Below are positions 60,499 through 64,000 of a stretch of DNA of 64,000 nt, one piece after another. The translations under genes and the position numbers were made by a program. The stretch comes from Geofilum rubicundum JCM 15548 (GTDB lineage Bacteria; Bacteroidota; Bacteroidia; Bacteroidales; Marinilabiliaceae), in assembly GCF_000974365.1 (NCBI RefSeq), contig NZ_BAZW01000005.1, positions 118,199 through 182,198 on the forward strand. Direction: 5' to 3'. A model generated the notes under the pieces. It was not told the DNA's origin and did not search any database. It saw only the letters and a list, made by a program, of their open reading frames with translations. Position 1 is the first letter of the stretch; every line of letters starts with the position of its first letter.

Positions 60499-60585
60499 TG
60501 AAATTTAATTTCAATATTGAAAGCCAATGATTACATTTGTATCATTGGCTTTTTAGTAGGACGACATTTTGCCCGGGCAATAGTT

Positions 60586-61616
60586 ATGAAGATAAAGCAT
60601 TATTATTCAAAAGTAGTTCTTTTCTTTCAGGAAAAGGATTCCAAAAAGCGCTTGCTGAAATTGAAGCAAATTCTCAGCAAACGCGATGCCTATGTCTTTT
60701 TGGTGTTTTTACTTATTTCGACCGGCTTTTGGTTTTTAAATGCTTTGCGGGATGATTACGTTACTGATTTCACCTATCCGGTTCGTTTTGTCAATGTGCC
60801 ACCCAACGAAATTGTTGTGGAAGGAAAAAACCAAAAGGTGGATTTGAAAATCAAAGCCAGCGGATTCACCATTCTTCGTCAACGTCTCAGCAGTTCCTTT
60901 ATTCCTGTCGTTTACGATATTTCTCAGATGAATAGGCTGGACAGGATGATAAGAACATGGCTTATGTTCTGTCCAGGAGCCAGTTGGGAAGGGTACGCGA
61001 TCAGTTATTGGTTGGGATGGAGTTGGTGGACATTAATCCGGATACGCTGTTTTTGAACATGGACCGCTTAACGGATCGCAAAGTCCCTGTAAGGCTAAAT
61101 GGGGAGATCAGTTTTGAAAAGCAGTTTATCCTGGCTGATAGCATTCGTTTTGTGCCCGACTCCGTGCTTATTTCCGGTCCGGCCTCTGTTGTGGACACTG
61201 TCATGGCGGTATATTCCAAACCCCTTGTCATTGAAAAACTGAAAGAGGACTACAGTCAGAAGATTGCCTTGCAAAAACACCCCTCTTTGAAGTTGGGACA
61301 TAATGAGGTTGCCATTCATATCCAAATTGAGCCTTTTTCCGAAAAAACCATATCGGTTCCCATCGTGGTGTTTGGATTGCCCGATAGCTTACGGATGAAA
61401 ACTTTTCCTTCCTCCGTTGAGGTAACCTTCAGAGCTGGAATGAGCCAATTTGATAAAGTTTCCCCAGAAGATTTTATGGTTCTGGTGGATGCCGAAGAAG
61501 TTTTAAAGGCCGACCGGCCAACGCGCCTGCGGGTGCGCTTCGATAAAATTCCCAATAATATTCAATCCTACGATTTTTCACCTATTTTTGTGGAGTATTT
61601 TTTGGAAAAATACTAA
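60586..61616 (+). CDS. ybbR: YbbR-domain membrane protein (CdaR-like, frameshifted)
   Basis: About 343 residues once repaired. The start at ATG 60586 gives KIKHYYSKVVLFFQEKD... then a TM helix (AYVFLVFLLISTGFWFLNAL) and extracytoplasmic YbbR repeats (FTYPVRFVNVPPNEIVV; PVRLNGEISFEKQFILADSIRFVPDSVLISG). YbbR proteins partner diadenylate cyclase CdaA elsewhere; no cdaA is in the window. The frame changes at the GG of 60944-60945: one added G gives LDRDDKNMAYVLSRSQLG and joins the two halves. Probably an indel error, since both halves are well conserved. Confidence 0.88.
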
Positions 61617-61627
61617 CTGTTTTTCTT

Positions 61628-62230
61628 ATGTATAAAGTTGGCTTAACCGGTGGCATTGGCAGCGGAAAATCTACTGTTGGCAGGATTTTTGAGATTCTTG
61701 GTGTGCCCGTCTATAACTCGGATCTGCGGGCCAGACATTTAATCAACCAACATCCGGATATAATAGAAGCCTATCAGTCGTTTTTTGGTTCAGATATTTA
61801 TTCCAACGGAGAATTAGACAGAGCCAAGGTGGCTGAAGTTTTGTTTAAGGATGGCGACTTGCTCAATAAGGTGCAGGACATTGTACACCCCATTGTACAT
61901 GAAGACTTTAATACCTGGATAGAACAGCAAAAAAGTCCGTTTGTTTTGAAGGAGGCGGCTGTACTCTTTGAGGGAGGTGGCGCGAGCACCGTGGATGATG
62001 TCCTGACCGTTACGGCACCTTTGAATCTGAGAATTCAAAGGGTTGTCAACCGGGATCAGGTCTCTGAACGGGAGGTCCAGGAAAGGGTCAATAACCAATG
62101 GAGCGACGAAAAAAAGGTGGCTTTAAGTCGTTTTGTCATCCATGCCGACGATGTCCGTTTAGTCATTCCCCAGGTTTTAGAGGTTTATCAGCAGATCGTC
62201 ACAATTGGCAATAGTGCTAAAAAAGGTTAG
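61628..62230 (+). CDS. coaE: Dephospho-CoA kinase
   Basis: 200 residues. P-loop GLTGGIGSGKSTVG at the N terminus, then VPVYNSDLRARHL (catalytic Asp) and the lid region VNRDQVSEREVQERVNNQ. Last step of coenzyme A synthesis. It starts 11 bases after ybbR. Confidence 0.97.
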   Translation: MYKVGLTGGIGSGKSTVGRIFEILGVPVYNSDLRARHLINQHPDIIEAYQSFFGSDIYSNGELDRAKVAEVLFKDGDLLNKVQDIVHPIVHEDFNTWIEQQKSPFVLKEAAVLFEGGGASTVDDVLTVTAPLNLRIQRVVNRDQVSEREVQERVNNQWSDEKKVALSRFVIHADDVRLVIPQVLEVYQQIVTIGNSAKKG

Positions 62231-62252
62231 ATAATAGATAAAGTATTCATAG

Positions 62253-62969
62253 ATGAAGTATTTAAAAGTTCTTTTTACAGCCGGCATAGGCTGGTGGATG
62301 GCGGGTCCCATAGGTGGAATTATTGGAATGATCATAGGTCATTTAATCGAAAATAGTAGTCTGCAACAAACGGTTCCTTTTGCTTCCCAACGCAATGGCT
62401 TTGTGGCATCCCTATTGGTTTTAATGGCCGCCGTCATGAAGGCGGATGGTAAAGTTCTGAAATCTGAGCTGGATTTTGTAAAGATGCATTTACGATCCAT
62501 CCTGGGAGAGGAGCAGTCGCTTCAGGCCTTAATGGTTTTAAAGGAGGTGCTTAAAAAAGATATCCCCCTGGCTGAGGTTTGTCACCAAATTAGGGTTAAT
62601 TTAGATTATAACGCCAAAATTCAGTTGTTGCATTTGTTATATGGCCTGGCCAAAGCAGATGGCTCCCTGGTGGCTGGAGAAGTCAAGGTTATTTACAATA
62701 TATCCCGTATGCTTGGTATTTCCGAAGCCGACTACCAGTCTGTTTTAAACATGTTCTACCAAAGTCCCGAATCGGCCTATAAAATTCTGGAAGTGGATGC
62801 CTCCGTGTCCAATGAAGAATTGAAGAAGGCTTACAGAAAGATGGCCATTCGTTTCCATCCGGATAAAGTCAGCCACCTGGGAGAAGAGTTTCAGGCCTCC
62901 GCCAAAGAGAAGTTTCAAAAAGTGAATGAAGCCTATGAGCAATTAAAAAAGGAACGGGGAATGAATTAG
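62253..62969 (+). CDS. TerB- and DnaJ-domain protein (DjlA-like)
   Basis: 238 residues. An N-terminal hydrophobic segment (FTAGIGWWMAGPIGGIIGMIIGHLI) anchors it to the membrane. A central TerB helical domain (FVASLLVLMAAVMKADGKVLKSEL, YGLAKADGSLVAGEV) and a C-terminal J domain (AYKILEVDASVSNEELKKAYRKMAIRFHPDKVSHLGEEF with HPD) follow, the DjlA plan. The J domain stimulates DnaK; the client is unknown. 22 bases after coaE. Confidence 0.92.
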   Translation: MKYLKVLFTAGIGWWMAGPIGGIIGMIIGHLIENSSLQQTVPFASQRNGFVASLLVLMAAVMKADGKVLKSELDFVKMHLRSILGEEQSLQALMVLKEVLKKDIPLAEVCHQIRVNLDYNAKIQLLHLLYGLAKADGSLVAGEVKVIYNISRMLGISEADYQSVLNMFYQSPESAYKILEVDASVSNEELKKAYRKMAIRFHPDKVSHLGEEFQASAKEKFQKVNEAYEQLKKERGMN

Positions 62970-62971
62970 TA

Positions 62972-63000
62972 TTGTTGTTTCATCAATTATTGTATTTTTG
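62972..63000 (+). promoter_or_regulatory. Promoter of the DUF5606 gene
   Basis: TTG (62972-62974), 18 bases, TATTTTTG (62993-63000), ending 17 bases before the ATG at 63018. Confidence 0.65.
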
Positions 63001-63017
63001 CACCAAAATTTAGAAAA

Positions 63018-63446
63018 ATGGTAAAAGATATTTTAGCGATTTCCGGTTATTCCGGATTGTTTAAACTTGTTTCTCAAGCGAAAAACAGCATCATTGTTGA
63101 ATCTTTAGTGGATGGAAAGCGCATGCCCGCCTACGCAACATCCAAGATCAGTGCTTTGGAGGACATTTCCATGTACAAAATGGATGGTGATATTTTATTG
63201 GGTGAGGTGTTCTGTGAAATCTTTGACAAGGACCTGGACATTGATCCTAAAAGCGATGCCAAAGGACTCAAAGAGGGGTTCAAGCAGGTCGTTCCCGATT
63301 ATGATGATGATCGTGTATATGTTTCAGATATTAAAAAGGTATTTGCCTGGTACCGTTTACTTAAAGATAAAGATATTATCAACGCTGAATCGGTAGCGGC
63401 TTATAAAGCGGATTTGGCCAAAAATGAAGACGAAGAAGAAGCTTAA
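63018..63446 (+). CDS. DUF5606-domain protein
   Basis: 142 residues, cytoplasmic. Begins VKDILAISGYSGLFKLVSQAKNSIIVESL with ALEDISMYKM and ends in an acidic tail (EDEEEA). Found widely in Bacteroidetes with unknown function. Own promoter; precedes the rRNA-type leader. Confidence 0.88.
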   Translation: MVKDILAISGYSGLFKLVSQAKNSIIVESLVDGKRMPAYATSKISALEDISMYKMDGDILLGEVFCEIFDKDLDIDPKSDAKGLKEGFKQVVPDYDDDRVYVSDIKKVFAWYRLLKDKDIINAESVAAYKADLAKNEDEEEA

Positions 63447-64000
63447 AATTTTTCTTCTTGATTAAATGGCAGTTAGCGATTCATTCAGGAATTAGTTCCA
63501 TTAAAGGTTTGGAAACTGGGAAAATTAAGCGTTACTTTGCATCCGCTTTCCAAGAGAGATCAGGTTCATCAAACGCGAAGAACCAGGAGAGCCACAAGAT
63601 TGACATAGTGCTAAAGGAGTAGCGGGCGATCATATGTTTCATCTGTCAGAAAGAGGTAACAAGCTCATTAAAAACGGCTTCAAAAAAACTTTCAAATTTT
63701 TGACAAAAACATTTGGCGGTTAAAAATAAAAGGTCTTACTTTGCACTCGCTTTCCAAAAGAGGTTAGCACGCTGAAAAGCAGAACTGGCGCTGGAAACAG
63801 CAAAAAGGAAGCTTAAAAGCAAAACCAAATGATTGAACAATCACTTCCTTTTAGGAATGATTTACAATACAAGAAAAGTTCTTTGAAATTCTGATGCAAT
63901 ACCAAAAAATAAAGGTAGAATTAAAATTTAGGCAACATCCCTGAGAAATTGGATTTAAAGAGCCACAGGAAATTAGGTCTGGTTAATTTATTAATACAGG
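63447..64000 (+). promoter_or_regulatory. Probable rRNA operon leader: tandem promoters, hairpin and boxA-like element
   Basis: No gene in 554 bases. P1: TTTG 63508-63511, 20 bases, TTACTTTG 63532-63539. P2: TTTG 63712-63715, 20 bases, TTACTTTG 63736-63743. The 27 bases from each -7 box are nearly the same at the two sites (tttgc..cgctttcca.. pattern). Further on come a hairpin of AATCA-c-TTCCT with AGGAATGATT (about 63839-63863) and GTTCTTTGAAA at 63878-63888, close to the boxA sequence of rRNA leaders. 16S rRNA sequence itself is not reached by 64000. Confidence 0.6.

Noticed and set aside
1..64000. Programmed ribosomal frameshifting in the broken genes
   Set aside because: No shared slippery heptamer followed by a stem is seen at the junctions, and unrelated genes (lepB, brxC, GH115, ybbR, T9SS proteins) show the same one-base loss.

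Overview
This 64-kb window comes from a Bacteroidetes (Bacteroidota) chromosome, most like a marine or anaerobic Marinilabiliales-type organism. The evidence is: secreted proteins with type IX secretion (T9SS) C-terminal sorting domains; promoters of the TAnnTTTG (-7) kind; a FeoA-FeoB fusion; FecI/FecR plus STN-type TonB receptor genes; DUF3276 (PUR-like) and DUF5606 proteins; and the nusB-DUF1573-yajC-ybbR-coaE gene order. The genus is inference.

Layout. 1-3.3 kb: 3' part of a large GLUG/MBG-repeat T9SS adhesin. 3.5-8.2 kb: an orphan XylF-like sugar-binding lipoprotein divergent from a methyl-accepting chemotaxis protein, then an AgaR/DeoR-type regulator and a methyltransferase. 8.5-15.4 kb: two large T9SS-exported proteins and a small peptide gene, each preceded or separated by structured non-coding DNA. 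15.5-18.8 kb: two signal peptidase I genes and dapB. 18.9-22.3 kb: thrS-infC-rpmI-rplT, with infC apparently starting at AUA. 22.4-24.9 kb: a 22-bp degenerate tandem repeat and a DPP4-family peptidase. 24.97 kb: tRNA-Leu(CAG).

25.5-40.6 kb, immediately after the tRNA, is an AT-rich defence island: a complete type I BREX operon read leftward (XRE regulator, brxA, brxB, brxC, pglX, an AlbA-type ATP-binding protein, pglZ, brxL). At its far side (40.7-41.2 kb) lie decayed reading frames resembling an excisionase and the C-terminal end of a tyrosine recombinase. I infer an immobilised integrative element that used the tRNA-Leu as its target.

41.3-47.5 kb: an outer-membrane barrel protein, then a leftward lipoprotein-FecI-FecR-TonB receptor cell-surface signalling locus. 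47.8-54.6 kb: a large thioredoxin-domain protein, a LamG-like secreted protein and a GH115 alpha-glucuronidase. 54.7-57.5 kb: FeoAB iron importer and its small Cys-rich partner. 57.6-63.4 kb: a thiamine-binding-type protein behind a structured leader, DUF3276, then nusB-DUF1573-yajC-ybbR-coaE-DnaJ/TerB and DUF5606. 63.5-64.0 kb: two near-identical tandem promoters and a boxA-like element, read as the leader of an rRNA operon that starts just beyond the window.

A technical theme runs through the window. Nine reading-frame breaks can each be repaired by adding one base to a short homopolymer, and a tenth (fecR) has a different shift. They hit housekeeping genes such as signal peptidase I as well as secreted and defence genes. 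I read them mostly as assembly or sequencing indels and annotate the genes as whole, frameshifted CDSs. No CRISPR array or insertion sequence was seen.
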